The notes under the pieces are model-generated. The model was given only the letters and a program-made list of their open reading frames with translations. It was not told where the DNA came from and ran no database searches. DNA of 64,000 bases from Burkholderiales bacterium 8X (GTDB lineage Bacteria > Pseudomonadota > Gammaproteobacteria > Burkholderiales > Burkholderiaceae_C): assembly GCA_902506565.1 (NCBI GenBank), contig LR732703.1, positions 4,420,883 to 4,484,882 of the forward strand, in the 5' to 3' direction. The position numbers and the translations under genes were made by a program. Below, one piece after another: positions 47,180-56,722 of the stretch (positions are counted from its first letter, which is position 1; the number at the start of each line of letters is the position of its first letter).

Positions 47180-47986
47180 ATGAAGCTCCAGTTGCTATCG
47201 GATCTGCATCTCGAGGTACATCCCAACTTCGTACCTGTGCCTGCACCGGATGCAGACCTGTTGGTGCTTGCGGGCGATGTGGGCTCTTACCAACTTGGGT
47301 CGATGCTCGCTTCGCCCGACTTCGGTCTGGAGCGGTTTTCACCGAAGGCTGGTTGGCCCACCCCGGTACTTTTTACGCCTGGGAACCATGAGTACGACAA
47401 CGCCGACTTCGATGAAACCCATGCGCGGCTTCGCGAAGCTTGCGAAAGGCTTGGCATCCAGTGGCTGGAACGGTCTTCGCTCGTGATCGATGGCATCCGG
47501 TTCATCGGCACGACGCTCTGGGCCGATTTCGACGCATTGGTGAGTCCGGAAGACGATCTGGCCCAGGCCTTGAAGAAGCGGGGCAAGGCGATGCGTGCCG
47601 CCGACTTCTATCTGCGGAAGGCCGGCACGTCCCGGAAAGGCGAACCCTTTCTCTCCAGCCAGTTATGTGAGCAATCACTTTCGTGCCAACAGTGGCTGCG
47701 GGCGGAACTCGAAAAAGAGTTTGCGGGAACGACGGTGGTCGTCACCCATTTCGCCCCCAGCTTGTCGAGCGCCGATCCTCGCTACGGACTCATTCCGGGA
47801 ACCGCCGGATTCTGCAATTCGCTGGACGAGTGGTTGCCGCGTGCTTCGCTATGGCTCCACGGTCATCTGCACCGGCAATTCGACTATCGGAAGGACGGCT
47901 GTCGGGTGGTCGCGAATCCGCTCGGCTATGCCGGCAAGGGTGAACAGGCAGATTTCAAGCCCCAGCTGATCATCGAGGTGAGTTGA
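47180..47986 (+). CDS. Metallophosphoesterase
   Basis: A 268-residue calcineurin-like protein. The motif series is complete: SDLHLE (D8, H10), LAGDVG, TPGNHEYDN, and the C-terminal HFAPS and GHLHRQFDY blocks supply the dinuclear metal ligands. No signal peptide; probably a cytosolic phosphohydrolase of unknown substrate. Its stop lies inside a pentamer repeat. Confidence 0.85.
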   Translation: MKLQLLSDLHLEVHPNFVPVPAPDADLLVLAGDVGSYQLGSMLASPDFGLERFSPKAGWPTPVLFTPGNHEYDNADFDETHARLREACERLGIQWLERSSLVIDGIRFIGTTLWADFDALVSPEDDLAQALKKRGKAMRAADFYLRKAGTSRKGEPFLSSQLCEQSLSCQQWLRAELEKEFAGTTVVVTHFAPSLSSADPRYGLIPGTAGFCNSLDEWLPRASLWLHGHLHRQFDYRKDGCRVVANPLGYAGKGEQADFKPQLIIEVS

Positions 47987-48009
47987 GCTGAGGTGAGGTG
48001 AGGTGAGTT
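47975..48009. repeat. 5-bp tandem repeat over the phosphoesterase stop codon
   Basis: Seven consecutive GAG(G/T/C)T units. The stop codon TGA (47984-47986) lies inside, and upstream units encode the last residues. Gain or loss of a unit upstream would shift the reading frame near the end. Confidence 0.7.
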
Positions 48010-48106
48010 GGGCTTTGCTGGGCAAGGCCGGGCTGGGCCCTGCTCGACGGTGGGGCAACCGCCGCCGCGATCGCCGACTGCCTCGGCAGCGTCGGCGACT
48101 GGCCGC

Positions 48107-49660
48107 TCAAGCCCGCCTCACACCGGCGCGCCCCGATTCGACGACGAACTCCGCCTGGGTCGCGAGCGTGGCGCTCTCCAGGGCCGGATGCGGCGTGGTG
48201 CGAAACCGGCAGCCCAAAAGCCCGGCCGAAAGCTCCAGCAAAGCGTAGCCGCGCTCGTCCCCCCTTGCGTGCCGCACATCGGGGTTGTCGCGCTGCATCC
48301 TGTTCATGGCTGCGGAGCTGGCGCCGCGGGATGTCACCGAGCCGCCGACGAACTCGCTGGCGACGATCGGCGAGGCGGAATCGTTCGGCCGCAGCCGAAG
48401 GTCGGCTGCGATCGTGCGATGGACGTCGCCGCCCAGCACGACCAGGTCCTGCACGCCGGCCTCGGATGCCGACTGCAACAAGCGCCGCCGTGCATCCGGA
48501 TAGCCGTCCCAGCCGTCGGTCCAAACCTCGCGCCCTTGCGGGGTGTCGATGCCGGTGCTGCTCATCTGGGTCGACTGCGCGAGGAGCTTCCAGCGTGCAG
48601 CCGAAGCAGCCAGGCCTTCTGCAAGCCACCGTTCTTGCGGCATTCCCAGCATGCTGCGCGACGGATCCTGAAGCTCTGCACAGTCCGCCACCATGCGGCC
48701 GACATCCCGGCCCGGGTCGGCGCAGGCGTGGGTGCTGCGATGCTGGCGGCAATCCAGCGTCCAGATTTCGGCCAGCGCGCCCCAGCGGAATCGATCGTGG
48801 ATCCGCATGCCGGAGCCGCTCGGCGGCAGCTCGATCGGCATGTGCTCGAAGTACGCACGGTAGGCGGCCGCCCGCCGACGCAGGAAGCGCCCCGGTTCGC
48901 TGTAGGCGGGATCGCGCTCGCCCGCATAGTCGTTGACGACCTCATGGTCGTCCCAGGTGAGGATCCACGGATGCGCTGCATGTGCTGCCTGCAGGTCGGC
49001 GTCCTGCTTGTAGAGCGCATGGCGGGCGCGGTAGTCGTCGAGCGAATGTGGCGTGTAGGTGCCGTGGCGCCGAATCGAGTAGTTCGGATTGCTGCCTTCG
49101 TAGATGTAGTCGCCGACGAAGACGACCAGGTCCAGGTCGCTGCCGGCGATCTCGCGATGCGCCGCGAAGAAGCCTTGCTCGTAGTGTTGGCAGGAGCCGA
49201 GCGCCAGGCGCAAGCTGGGCACGACCGCCGAGGCGGCGGGTGCGGTGCAGGTCCGGCCGATTCGACTGGCCGCGCTGCCGGAGCGAAAGCGATACCAGTA
49301 GCTTCGACCGGGCACGAGCCCCTGCACCAAGGCATGCACGCTGAAGCCGCGCGATGCATTCGTCTGGATCTCGCCGCGCGCGACTTCGTCGCGAAGGGCC
49401 TCGTCGGCGAAGACTTCGTAGCGCACCTCGAACTCGGAGCCCGACATGGCCTGCAGCTCGTCCAGGTCGGCCGGGAGCAGCCGGGTCCAGAGCACGACGC
49501 TCCGTTCCCGCGGCTGCCCGCTCGCGACGCCCAACGTGAACGGATCGTTCTTCCATCGCGGCGATGCCCGCACCGGCGGCGCGCTTGCAACCGCCGCGTT
49601 CCATCCGGTCAATGCCAGCGCAAGGGCGGCGTGGTTGAGGTGTCTTCGTCGCAAGGTCAT
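48107..49660 (-). CDS. PhoD-type alkaline phosphatase/phosphodiesterase
   Basis: A 517-residue secreted enzyme. The N-terminus MTLRRRHLNHAALALALTG is a likely Tat-type signal, consistent with PhoD-family export of folded metalloenzymes. An N-terminal Ig-like domain (about 45-135) precedes the catalytic core with ALGSCQHYEQGFFAAHREI, VFVGDYIYEG, WDDHEVVNDYAG and LGGDVH. It releases phosphate from monoesters and diesters in the periplasm under phosphate limitation. Confidence 0.88.
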   Translation of the reverse strand: MTLRRRHLNHAALALALTGWNAAVASAPPVRASPRWKNDPFTLGVASGQPRERSVVLWTRLLPADLDELQAMSGSEFEVRYEVFADEALRDEVARGEIQTNASRGFSVHALVQGLVPGRSYWYRFRSGSAASRIGRTCTAPAASAVVPSLRLALGSCQHYEQGFFAAHREIAGSDLDLVVFVGDYIYEGSNPNYSIRRHGTYTPHSLDDYRARHALYKQDADLQAAHAAHPWILTWDDHEVVNDYAGERDPAYSEPGRFLRRRAAAYRAYFEHMPIELPPSGSGMRIHDRFRWGALAEIWTLDCRQHRSTHACADPGRDVGRMVADCAELQDPSRSMLGMPQERWLAEGLAASAARWKLLAQSTQMSSTGIDTPQGREVWTDGWDGYPDARRRLLQSASEAGVQDLVVLGGDVHRTIAADLRLRPNDSASPIVASEFVGGSVTSRGASSAAMNRMQRDNPDVRHARGDERGYALLELSAGLLGCRFRTTPHPALESATLATQAEFVVESGRAGVRRA

Positions 49661-49677
49661 GGCGGCGATTGTGGTCG

Positions 49678-49722
49678 CGCAATTGGCGCCCCTGGCGCGA
49701 TTGGCGCAATTGGCGCCACCGG
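49678..49722. repeat. 9-bp degenerate tandem repeat between two leftward genes
   Basis: Five units of CGCnnnTGG/CGCnnCCGG type (CGCAATTGG at 49678 and 49705, relatives between). It lies about 55 bases past the PLD lipoprotein stop and 17 bases before the PhoD start. The minus-strand frame reads as repeated PIA/PVA, with no gene-like flank. Confidence 0.6.
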
Positions 49723-49777
49723 CGCATCGGCGGCGCTTCGGCGCGAAAGCGGGAGGCCGATCGCACCGCCGTCTTCG

Positions 49778-51370
49778 TCAGAGCAGGTGTTCGCCGACCC
49801 AGGGCAGCAGCAGCCAGTTCTTGAAGCGCAGCCAGGCGGAGCCGTCGGGTTCGTCCAGGTAGACGATGTCCTTGCCGTCTGAATCGGAGGCCAGCCATTG
49901 GACGCGTTCACCGCCCGGCGCGAGCCGCAGGCGGTAGGCGGCGTTGCCGTGCATCGACGACGTGACATGCCCGAAGGCTTCCACCAGCTCGGCGCTGTCG
50001 ATGAGCATCGCGGCCTCGGTATTGATCGCGGCGGAGCGGCGGTCGAGGTTCATCGAACCGATGAAGATCCGGCGCCTGTCGATGAAGGTCAGCTTGGCAT
50101 GCAGCCGGCTGATCGATTGGCCGAAGTCGCCGAAGTTGCCCGACTTGCCGGTGAGCACCGGCGCGATCTCGCGAATGATGATGCCCAGCTTCAACATCTC
50201 CGCCCGGTAGTTGGCATAGCCGGCGTAGACCAGCGGCTCGTCGGTCGCGCCCAGCGAGTTGGTGATGATCACGATCTGGCCGCCCTGCGCCATCGCCTGC
50301 CGCATGATGGCCATGCCGCGTTCCCCCGGGATGAAGTAGGGCGAGATGATGGCGGCCTCTCGGTGTGCCGCGCGCAGCGCATCGAGCGCGCCTTCGGTCA
50401 CGCTGCCGCGGAACGCTTCTTCCGGCGTGGCCCGGGCGATCTTGTCCGGCTCGTCCGCATAGAAGCGTGCCGGCGCCCAGGTCAGCGCCGGTCGCCCCGC
50501 GTCGATCTGCGGCCCCAGCGCGCCCTGGCCCATCACGTCGCGCTCGCGCAGGCGAATGTCCGGCGACGCGGCCGCGGCGCGTCGATCGAAGCGCCGCATG
50601 GCTTCGTCCTTGTCGCTCGACAGGGTGCCCGGAACCACTTCGCCGACGGCCCGCACGTGTTCGCTGTTCCAGTAGCGATCGAAGGCGTTCGACATGTCCT
50701 TCACCACCGGTCCGACCGAGAGCAGGTCGACATCGATGAAGTTGGCCGCGGTCGCGTTCATGAAGTATTCGCTCGCGATGTTCCGGCCACCCGACACGGC
50801 GAAGCTGCCGTCCGCCACCAGCAGCTTGTTGTGCATCCGGTGGTTGATTCGGCTGAACTCGTGCAGCGACCAGAGGATTCGCGCTCCGAGGGAAGTGCTT
50901 CGCGACGGCAGCGGGTTGAAGAGGCGCAGATCGATGTTCGGATGCGCGGCCAGGTCGCCCAGGAGCTGGTCCTTGCCGCCGGTGTAGAGATCGTCCATCA
51001 GGAGGCGCACCCGCACGCCACGCGCGGCCGCATCGCGCAGCTCGCGCAGGAACAGCAGGCCGACCTCGTCGTCCTCGATCAGGTAGTACTGGACGTCCAG
51101 CGTGGCCTCGGCGCGGCGGATCAGCGCGATGCGGGCATCGAAGGCGAAGGGCGCCTCGGGCAGCAGCCGGAAGCCGGATCGAATCGGCCATCCGGTCGAC
51201 TCGGGCGGCGCCGCCTGCAAGGCGGTGCGGGCGAGCGAAGTCCATTCGAGATCCGTGCGCGCGAAGCTCGGCTCGCGCGGCAATGGGGCCGGCAGCACGG
51301 TGCAGCCGACCAGGAGGCCGAGCCATGCGGCAAGCGCCGATGCGAGCTTCCAGCGATGCAGGTGGATCAT
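49778..51370 (-). CDS. Phospholipase D-family lipoprotein
   Basis: A 530-residue PLD-superfamily protein. A signal peptide with lipobox LVGC (Cys23) is followed by two complete HKD motifs: His180-x-Lys182-Asp187 (in HNKLLVAD) and His424-x-Lys426-Asp431 (in HAKLTFID). This resembles cardiolipin-synthase-like secreted PLDs. The lipid anchor implies periplasmic action on phospholipids, but it could be a nuclease. The frame runs upstream to 52192 as antisense; I start at 51370. Confidence 0.85.
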   Translation of the reverse strand: MIHLHRWKLASALAAWLGLLVGCTVLPAPLPREPSFARTDLEWTSLARTALQAAPPESTGWPIRSGFRLLPEAPFAFDARIALIRRAEATLDVQYYLIEDDEVGLLFLRELRDAAARGVRVRLLMDDLYTGGKDQLLGDLAAHPNIDLRLFNPLPSRSTSLGARILWSLHEFSRINHRMHNKLLVADGSFAVSGGRNIASEYFMNATAANFIDVDLLSVGPVVKDMSNAFDRYWNSEHVRAVGEVVPGTLSSDKDEAMRRFDRRAAAASPDIRLRERDVMGQGALGPQIDAGRPALTWAPARFYADEPDKIARATPEEAFRGSVTEGALDALRAAHREAAIISPYFIPGERGMAIMRQAMAQGGQIVIITNSLGATDEPLVYAGYANYRAEMLKLGIIIREIAPVLTGKSGNFGDFGQSISRLHAKLTFIDRRRIFIGSMNLDRRSAAINTEAAMLIDSAELVEAFGHVTSSMHGNAAYRLRLAPGGERVQWLASDSDGKDIVYLDEPDGSAWLRFKNWLLLPWVGEHLL

Positions 51371-51476
51371 GGGATGGGCAATGTACCTCCGACCCGCCGG
51401 CGCGAACAGCTCGAACAGCGCGCCGCCTATGATCGACCCGCTTTCCTGAAAGCAAAGGATCAAGGGGAACACGCGT

Positions 51477-52706
51477 TTGCTCAATGGTTTGTGGCTCGGC
51501 TTTTTCCTGACCGCGGCGCTGGCGGCCATGGTCCGCTGGCTGGTCGGCGGCGAGGCTGCCGTCTTCGCTGCCATGGTCGAGAGCCTGTTCGCCATGGCGA
51601 AGCTGTCGGTCGAGGTAATGGTGCTGCTGTTCGGCACGCTCACCCTGTGGCTGGGCTTTCTGCGGATCGCCGAAGCCGCGGGGCTCGTGGCGTGGCTCGC
51701 GCGCATGCTGGGTCCGCTGTTCCGGCGATTGATGCCGGGCGTGCCGGCGGGCCATCCGGCCCTTGGGCTCATCACGATGAACTTCGCGGCCAACGCGCTC
51801 GGGCTGGACAACGCGGCCACGCCGATCGGGCTCAAGGCGATGCGCGAGCTGCAGACCCTCAATCCCGAACCGCGAACGGCGAGCAACGCGCAGATCCTGT
51901 TCCTGGTGCTGAACGCTTCGTCGCTCACCTTGCTGCCGGTCAGCATCTTCATGTACCGGGCGCAGCAGGGAGCGGCCGACCCGACGCTGGTGTTCCTGCC
52001 GATCCTTCTTGCCACCAGCGCCTCGACCCTGGCGGGCCTGCTCGCGGTGGCGCTCGTGCAGCGCCTGCGCCTGTGGGATCCGGTGGTGCTCGCATACCTG
52101 TTGCCCGGCGCGCTCGCGTTGGCGGGGTTCATGGCCTTCCTGGGCACGTTGAGCGCAGCGGCGCTTTCGTCCTTGTCCTCGCTGCTCGGCAACCTGGTCC
52201 TGTTCGGACTGATCGTGGCGTTTCTCGCGATCGGCGCCTGGCGCCGGGTCGAGGTCTACGAGAGCTTCGTCGAGGGCGCGAAAGAGGGTTTCGATGTCGC
52301 CCGCAACCTGCTGCCGTACCTGGTCGCGATGCTGTGCGCGGTCGGCGTACTGCGAGCCTCGGGCGCGCTCGACATCGTGCTGGCCGGCATCCGTTTCATG
52401 GTCGAGTTCCTCGGCTGGGACGCACGCTTCGTGGATGCGCTGCCCACCGCGCTGGTCAAGCCGTTCTCGGGCAGCGCGGCCCGCGCGATGCTGATCGAGA
52501 CCATGCAGAGCCAGGGCGTGGACAGCTTTCCGGCCCGAGTCGCAGCCACCATCCAGGGCAGCACCGAGACCACCTTCTACGTGCTGGCGGTGTACTTCGG
52601 CGCCGTCGGCATCCAGCGCGCACGGCATGCGGTCGGCTGCGCGCTAGCGGCCGAACTGGCGGGCGTGCTCGCGGCGATCGCCGTCTGCTACTGGTTCTTC
52701 GGTTGA
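51477..52706 (+). CDS. Fused SpmA/SpmB-type nucleoside-recognition membrane protein
   Basis: A 409-residue membrane protein with about ten hydrophobic segments and two Gate-type nucleoside-recognition domains: the SpmA-like half (NFAANALGLDNAATPIGLKA) and the SpmB-like half (ALVKPFSGSAARAMLIETM, GSTETTFYVLAVYFGAVG). In Bacillus these are two proteins needed for spore core dehydration; here they are fused in a non-sporulating genome, so the role differs and is unknown. The start is TTG at 51477 with AAGGGG upstream. Confidence 0.82.
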   Translation: MLNGLWLGFFLTAALAAMVRWLVGGEAAVFAAMVESLFAMAKLSVEVMVLLFGTLTLWLGFLRIAEAAGLVAWLARMLGPLFRRLMPGVPAGHPALGLITMNFAANALGLDNAATPIGLKAMRELQTLNPEPRTASNAQILFLVLNASSLTLLPVSIFMYRAQQGAADPTLVFLPILLATSASTLAGLLAVALVQRLRLWDPVVLAYLLPGALALAGFMAFLGTLSAAALSSLSSLLGNLVLFGLIVAFLAIGAWRRVEVYESFVEGAKEGFDVARNLLPYLVAMLCAVGVLRASGALDIVLAGIRFMVEFLGWDARFVDALPTALVKPFSGSAARAMLIETMQSQGVDSFPARVAATIQGSTETTFYVLAVYFGAVGIQRARHAVGCALAAELAGVLAAIAVCYWFFG

Positions 52707-52759
52707 GCGGACGCGTGCAGCGCGGCACTCGATCGGCCAGAATCGACCTTCACTTTCCC

Positions 52760-53308
52760 GTGCCTGCCTTCGTGACCGTTCCAGCATCCGCCCCTGCCCC
52801 GACGACGCCGACCCAAGCCCAAGCGCCCGCGTTCACCATGGACGAGTTCCGCAAGGCGCTCGGCATGTTCGCGACCGGCGTCACCATCGTGACGGCGCGG
52901 GCCGCCAACGGAAGCCTGGTCGGCCTCACCGCGAATTCGTTCAACTCGGTTTCGCTCGATCCGCCGCTGGTGCTCTGGAGCCTGGCGCGCGGCGCCGCGT
53001 CGATGGTGGCGCTCAGCACCGGCTCGCACTATGCAATCAACATTCTTGCTGCCGACCAGAAGGCGCTGGCCGAACGCTTCGCCACCAAGGACGTCGACCG
53101 CTGGAGCGACGTCGCCTTCGATCAGGGCATCGGCGGCGCGCCGCTCCTGAAGGGCGCCGCCGCCACCTTCGAGTGCTTCAACCGGAGCCGGTACGACGAG
53201 GGAGACCACGTGATCTTCGTCGGCGAGGTCGAGCGTTGCATGCACGCGCCGGGCGCTTCGCCGCTGCTCTTTCATGGCGGGCGCTTCTATACCGAGCATC
53301 CGCTCTAG
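52760..53308 (+). CDS. Flavin reductase-family protein
   Basis: A 182-residue protein from a GTG at 52760, or 156 from an ATG at 52838. The conserved part opens MDEFRKALGMFATGVTIVTA and contains TANSFNSVSLDPPLVLWSL and HVIFVGEVERC, typical of the short-chain FMN reductase components of two-component monooxygenases (HpaC/RutF type). The Pro/Ala-rich N-terminal extension has coding bias but no clear ribosome-binding sequence. The oxygenase partner is not identified. Confidence 0.85.
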   Translation: MPAFVTVPASAPAPTTPTQAQAPAFTMDEFRKALGMFATGVTIVTARAANGSLVGLTANSFNSVSLDPPLVLWSLARGAASMVALSTGSHYAINILAADQKALAERFATKDVDRWSDVAFDQGIGGAPLLKGAAATFECFNRSRYDEGDHVIFVGEVERCMHAPGASPLLFHGGRFYTEHPL

Positions 53309-53319
53309 GCCAGCAGGCG

Positions 53320-54243
53320 CTACTTTTTCGAGCCGTAGGTCGAGTCGAAGCGCTGCTGGAGGTAGTCGCCCGCCAGGATGGGCGCATGGCGCGGCGCCGT
53401 TCCTTCGGCCACGCATGACGGGATCGCGCTCACCTGGGCATCCGGATTGGGGTCGAGGAAGAACGCGATCGAATAGCGCTCCTCGAGCGGTTCCCGCACG
53501 CGATGCGGCGTCGAGACGTAAATATCGTTGGTCCAGCGCATCAGGCAATCGCCGATGTTGCAGACGAAGGCGCCCGGAAGGGCAGGCACGTCGATCCATT
53601 CGCCGTCGCGCCGTCGCACCTCGAGGCCTGCCACCCGGTCCGTCGCCAACAGGGTCACGTTGCCGTAGTCGGTATGGGTGCCGGCGCCGAGTTGGTGGCC
53701 CGACGGCGCTGCCGAGCCCTTCGGGTAGTGCAAGAGGCGTAGCGTGGCCAAGGGCCGGTCGAGCTTGTCGGCGAAGAAATCCGGCGCCAGGCCGAGATCG
53801 CGGGCGAATACCGTGTGCAGCATCCGGCCGAGCGCCAGCACCCGATCGAAGTAGTCCTCCATGACCGCGCGGAAGCCCGGCAGCTCCGGCCATGCGTTGG
53901 GCGGACGGCTGCGACCATCGGTCCAGATCAGGTTGAAGGCCTCCTTGCGGTCGGCCGGCGTCTTTTCGTCGAGGGCCTCGATGCCGAGGCCCACATAGCC
54001 GCGGTTGCTGCCGAGCTTGCCGATCGCGAGTTCCTGCTTGCGCGCGAGCGGTTGCGCGAAGAAGGCGGCGCTCGCCCCGAAGGCGGCATCGACCAGCGAC
54101 TGCGGAATGCCGTGATTCATCAAGGCAAAGAAGCCGACCTCGCGGCAGGCGCTGCCAACCTGCACGGCCAGTGCCTGCCATGCTGCCTCGGTGCCGCCGC
54201 CGAGCGCCGAGGCATCGATGATGGGAAGCTCGGATTCGTTCAT
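53320..54243 (-). CDS. Isopenicillin-N-synthase-like 2-oxoglutarate/Fe(II) oxygenase
   Basis: A 307-residue double-stranded-helix oxygenase. Iron ligands are His190 and Asp192 (HTDYG) and His247 (STPHRV); the 2-oxoglutarate-binding Arg257/Ser259 pair is in ERYSIAFF. The N-terminal domain has REVGFFALMNHGI, typical of DIOX_N. The substrate cannot be inferred. It is convergent with the flavin reductase gene (11-base gap) and divergent from the EamA gene. Confidence 0.88.
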   Translation of the reverse strand: MNESELPIIDASALGGGTEAAWQALAVQVGSACREVGFFALMNHGIPQSLVDAAFGASAAFFAQPLARKQELAIGKLGSNRGYVGLGIEALDEKTPADRKEAFNLIWTDGRSRPPNAWPELPGFRAVMEDYFDRVLALGRMLHTVFARDLGLAPDFFADKLDRPLATLRLLHYPKGSAAPSGHQLGAGTHTDYGNVTLLATDRVAGLEVRRRDGEWIDVPALPGAFVCNIGDCLMRWTNDIYVSTPHRVREPLEERYSIAFFLDPNPDAQVSAIPSCVAEGTAPRHAPILAGDYLQQRFDSTYGSKK

Positions 54244-54334
54244 CGGGGCGATCCTAACCAAGGCGAGGCGGCCCGGGCGGCTACGATGCTCCCATCGGAA
54301 AATCCGAATGACGAATCCCAGACGATCGAGACGA

Positions 54335-55249
54335 ATGAGCGACCGCAAGACCCACCTCGACAGCCGAGCCACATCCATCCTCCTCGCCTGTTGCGCGTTC
54401 TGGGGCTTGCAGCAGATCCTGATCAAGACCACCGTGGTCGAGGTGCCGCCGCTCTGGCAGGCCACCATCCGCATGACGGGCGCCGTCGGCCTGCTCTGGC
54501 TCTGGTGTCGCTCGCGCGGCGTGCCGCTCTTCGAGCGCGACGGAACCCTGTGGGGCGGCCTGCTCGCCGGCGCGCTCTTCGCGGGCGAGTTCGTCTGCAT
54601 CTACCTCGGCCTGCAGCACACCACGGCTTCGCGACTCACCGTGTTCCTCTACACAGCGCCCTTCGTGGTGGCATTGCTGCTGCCGCGGCTGGTGCCGGCG
54701 GAACGGCTGCGCGGCCTGCAATGGCTCGGGCTGGCGATCGCCTTCGCCGGCGTGGTGGTCGCTTTCAGCGAAAGCTTCGGCCACGCGAGCTCGAGCCAGC
54801 TGAAGGGCGATGCGCTGGCCTTGCTCGCCGGCGTTTTGTGGGGGCTCACCACGTTGGCGATTCGCAGCACGCGCCTGGCGACCGCCAGCGCCGAGAAGAC
54901 GCTCTTCTATCAAATCGCGGTCACTGCCGTGGTGTCGCCGCTCATTTCTGCGGGGCTCGGCGAGCGCTGGAGCTTCGCCTACTCCGGCTATGCCTGGTTC
55001 TCGATCGGCTTGCAGACCTTTATCGGCGCCTTCGCCAGCTACCTTGCGTGGATGTGGCTGCTTCGGCACTACCCGGCCACCCGGGTGTCGTCCTTCACCT
55101 TTCTCACGCCGCTCTTCGCCCTCGCCTTCGGCGTCGTGCTGTTGTCGGAGCCGCTCACGCTGCAGCTCGTGCTCGCCCTCGCCGGCGTTGCGGTCGGCAT
55201 CGTGCTGGTGAATCGCCGCGTGGCCGAGAAGAAGGCCGTGCCGACGTGA
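54335..55249 (+). CDS. EamA-family (DMT) membrane transporter
   Basis: A 304-residue protein with ten hydrophobic segments in two EamA halves. It opens MSDRKTHLDSRATSILLACC; CAFWGLQQILIK and GALFAGEFVCIYLGLQHTTA lie in the first half, and SSFTFLTPLFALAFGVVLL in the second. Probably an exporter of amino acids or metabolites. An ATG at 54308 is a possible earlier start. Confidence 0.87.
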   Translation: MSDRKTHLDSRATSILLACCAFWGLQQILIKTTVVEVPPLWQATIRMTGAVGLLWLWCRSRGVPLFERDGTLWGGLLAGALFAGEFVCIYLGLQHTTASRLTVFLYTAPFVVALLLPRLVPAERLRGLQWLGLAIAFAGVVVAFSESFGHASSSQLKGDALALLAGVLWGLTTLAIRSTRLATASAEKTLFYQIAVTAVVSPLISAGLGERWSFAYSGYAWFSIGLQTFIGAFASYLAWMWLLRHYPATRVSSFTFLTPLFALAFGVVLLSEPLTLQLVLALAGVAVGIVLVNRRVAEKKAVPT

Positions 55250-55286
55250 CGAACGAGGCAAGGCTGCAACAAAGGGCGCGGGCGGC

Positions 55287-56207
55287 ATGACGATCGACTT
55301 CCAGGCGGTGCTCGAACGGATCGCGGCCGAGATGACGCCGCTCGCGGGTCGGAGCGGCACGGTGGCCAGCTACATCCCCGCGTTGGCAAGGGTGCCGGCC
55401 GCGCACTTCGGCCTGGCGCTTCGCACCCGCGAGGGGCTGGAAGCATCGGCCGGCGATGCGAACGTGCCGTTTTCGATCCAGAGCATTTCCAAGCTCTTCA
55501 CCCTGACCCTGGCCATGCGCCGGATGGGCGACGACCTGTGGGAGCGCATCGGCCGCGAGCCGTCGGGCAATCCGTTCAACTCGCTGGTGCAGCTCGAATA
55601 CGAGCAGGGCAAGCCGCGCAATCCGTTCATCAATGCCGGCGCCATCGCGATTGCCGATCGGCTCCTCGGCCATGGCGAAACCAAGGCCGAACTGCTGCAG
55701 CTCATGTCCGACCTGTGCGACGAGCCGATCGAATTCGACGCCGAGGTCGCGGCCTCGGAAGCGTCGACCGGCTACCGGAACTTCGCGCTGGCGAACTTCA
55801 TGAAGAGCTTCGGCAAGCTGGACAACGATGTCGACGACGTCCTCGACTTCTACTTCCATCAGTGTGCGATCCGCATGAGCTGCCTGCAGCTGGCACGTGC
55901 CGCCGGCTTCCTGTGCCGCGACGGCGCCCATCCGCAGGACGGACGGGGCGAAGTCACGTCGGAGCGGCATGCCCGCCGCATCAACGCCCTGATGTTGACC
56001 TGCGGCACCTACGACGCCGCCGGCGACGTGGCCTTCTCGATCGGCCTGCCTTGCAAGAGCGGCGTCGGCGGCGGCATCGTGGCGGTGGTTCCGGACCAGC
56101 TCACGCTGTGCGTCTGGTCGCCTGCGCTCGACGCCAGCGGCAATTCATACCTGGGCATGCTCGCGCTGGAGCGCTTCGCGGCAAGCACCGGCCTTTCCAT
56201 CTTCTGA
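55287..56207 (+). CDS. glsA: Glutaminase
   Basis: A 306-residue serine-dependent beta-lactamase-like glutaminase. The SxxK motif is Ser66-Ile-Ser-Lys69 in SIQSISKLF; FINAGAIAI and SGVGGGIVAVVP are conserved active-site blocks. It converts glutamine to glutamate and ammonia in the cytoplasm. It lies 37 bases after the EamA gene and eight before the next, so the three may be one transcript. Confidence 0.95.
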   Translation: MTIDFQAVLERIAAEMTPLAGRSGTVASYIPALARVPAAHFGLALRTREGLEASAGDANVPFSIQSISKLFTLTLAMRRMGDDLWERIGREPSGNPFNSLVQLEYEQGKPRNPFINAGAIAIADRLLGHGETKAELLQLMSDLCDEPIEFDAEVAASEASTGYRNFALANFMKSFGKLDNDVDDVLDFYFHQCAIRMSCLQLARAAGFLCRDGAHPQDGRGEVTSERHARRINALMLTCGTYDAAGDVAFSIGLPCKSGVGGGIVAVVPDQLTLCVWSPALDASGNSYLGMLALERFAASTGLSIF

Positions 56208-56214
56208 TCCTTTC

Positions 56215-56688
56215 ATGACCGAATCCCTTTCGATCCAGGAACCCACCCTCTGGTCCGACGGCCGCTGGACCGCCCGCGTCGTCAAGAACGAGGACGACGA
56301 CGGTTGGGCCGTCGCCATGACGCTGCAGGGCGAATCCGAACCGGCGCTGGTCGGGCCGTGGACCATGGGCCGCGACAAGAAGAATCCGAAGCCGCTCGAC
56401 ACCGCCGCGTTCCACACCTTGGTCAAGACCGCGAGCGAGGTCCTGCGGCGGCACGAGCAGCAATTGCACGCCCGCCTCAACAAGAGCGTGAGCGTCGGCC
56501 AGGGCTCGGAGCGCATTCGGGTCTCGCTCGAGATCGTGCCGGACGAAGACAACCCGCATGCCATCCTCCGCGCGCAGGATGAAGCCGGCGACGAGTTGGG
56601 GAGCGCGCGGGTCGCGCCCGATTTCAAGCTGGATGCCGAGCGGGCGCGTGCCTGGATCGAGGGCGGCTTCGAACAAAAGCCGCGCTGA
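56215..56688 (+). CDS. Conserved-looking cytosolic protein of unknown function
   Basis: A 157-residue soluble protein. No signal peptide or membrane segment. It is rich in charged residues, with RWTARVVKNEDDDGWAVAMT near the N-terminus and RIRVSLEIVPDEDNPHAIL later, suggesting a compact alpha/beta fold. It starts eight bases after glsA and is probably co-transcribed. I do not recognise the family. Confidence 0.7.
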   Translation: MTESLSIQEPTLWSDGRWTARVVKNEDDDGWAVAMTLQGESEPALVGPWTMGRDKKNPKPLDTAAFHTLVKTASEVLRRHEQQLHARLNKSVSVGQGSERIRVSLEIVPDEDNPHAILRAQDEAGDELGSARVAPDFKLDAERARAWIEGGFEQKPR

Positions 56689-56722
56689 ACGGTTGCCGAG
56701 CGGGATGAACTAGGCTCGCGCC

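Noticed and set aside
49657-49968. Collagen-like or PIA-repeat peptides
   Set aside because: They are translations of a 9-bp DNA repeat in frames not belonging to any gene.
49898-52759. Long rightward frame leading into the flavin reductase (1136 residues in total)
   Set aside because: It is antisense to the PLD lipoprotein and out of frame with the SpmAB gene; only the last part (from 52760 on) encodes a recognisable protein.
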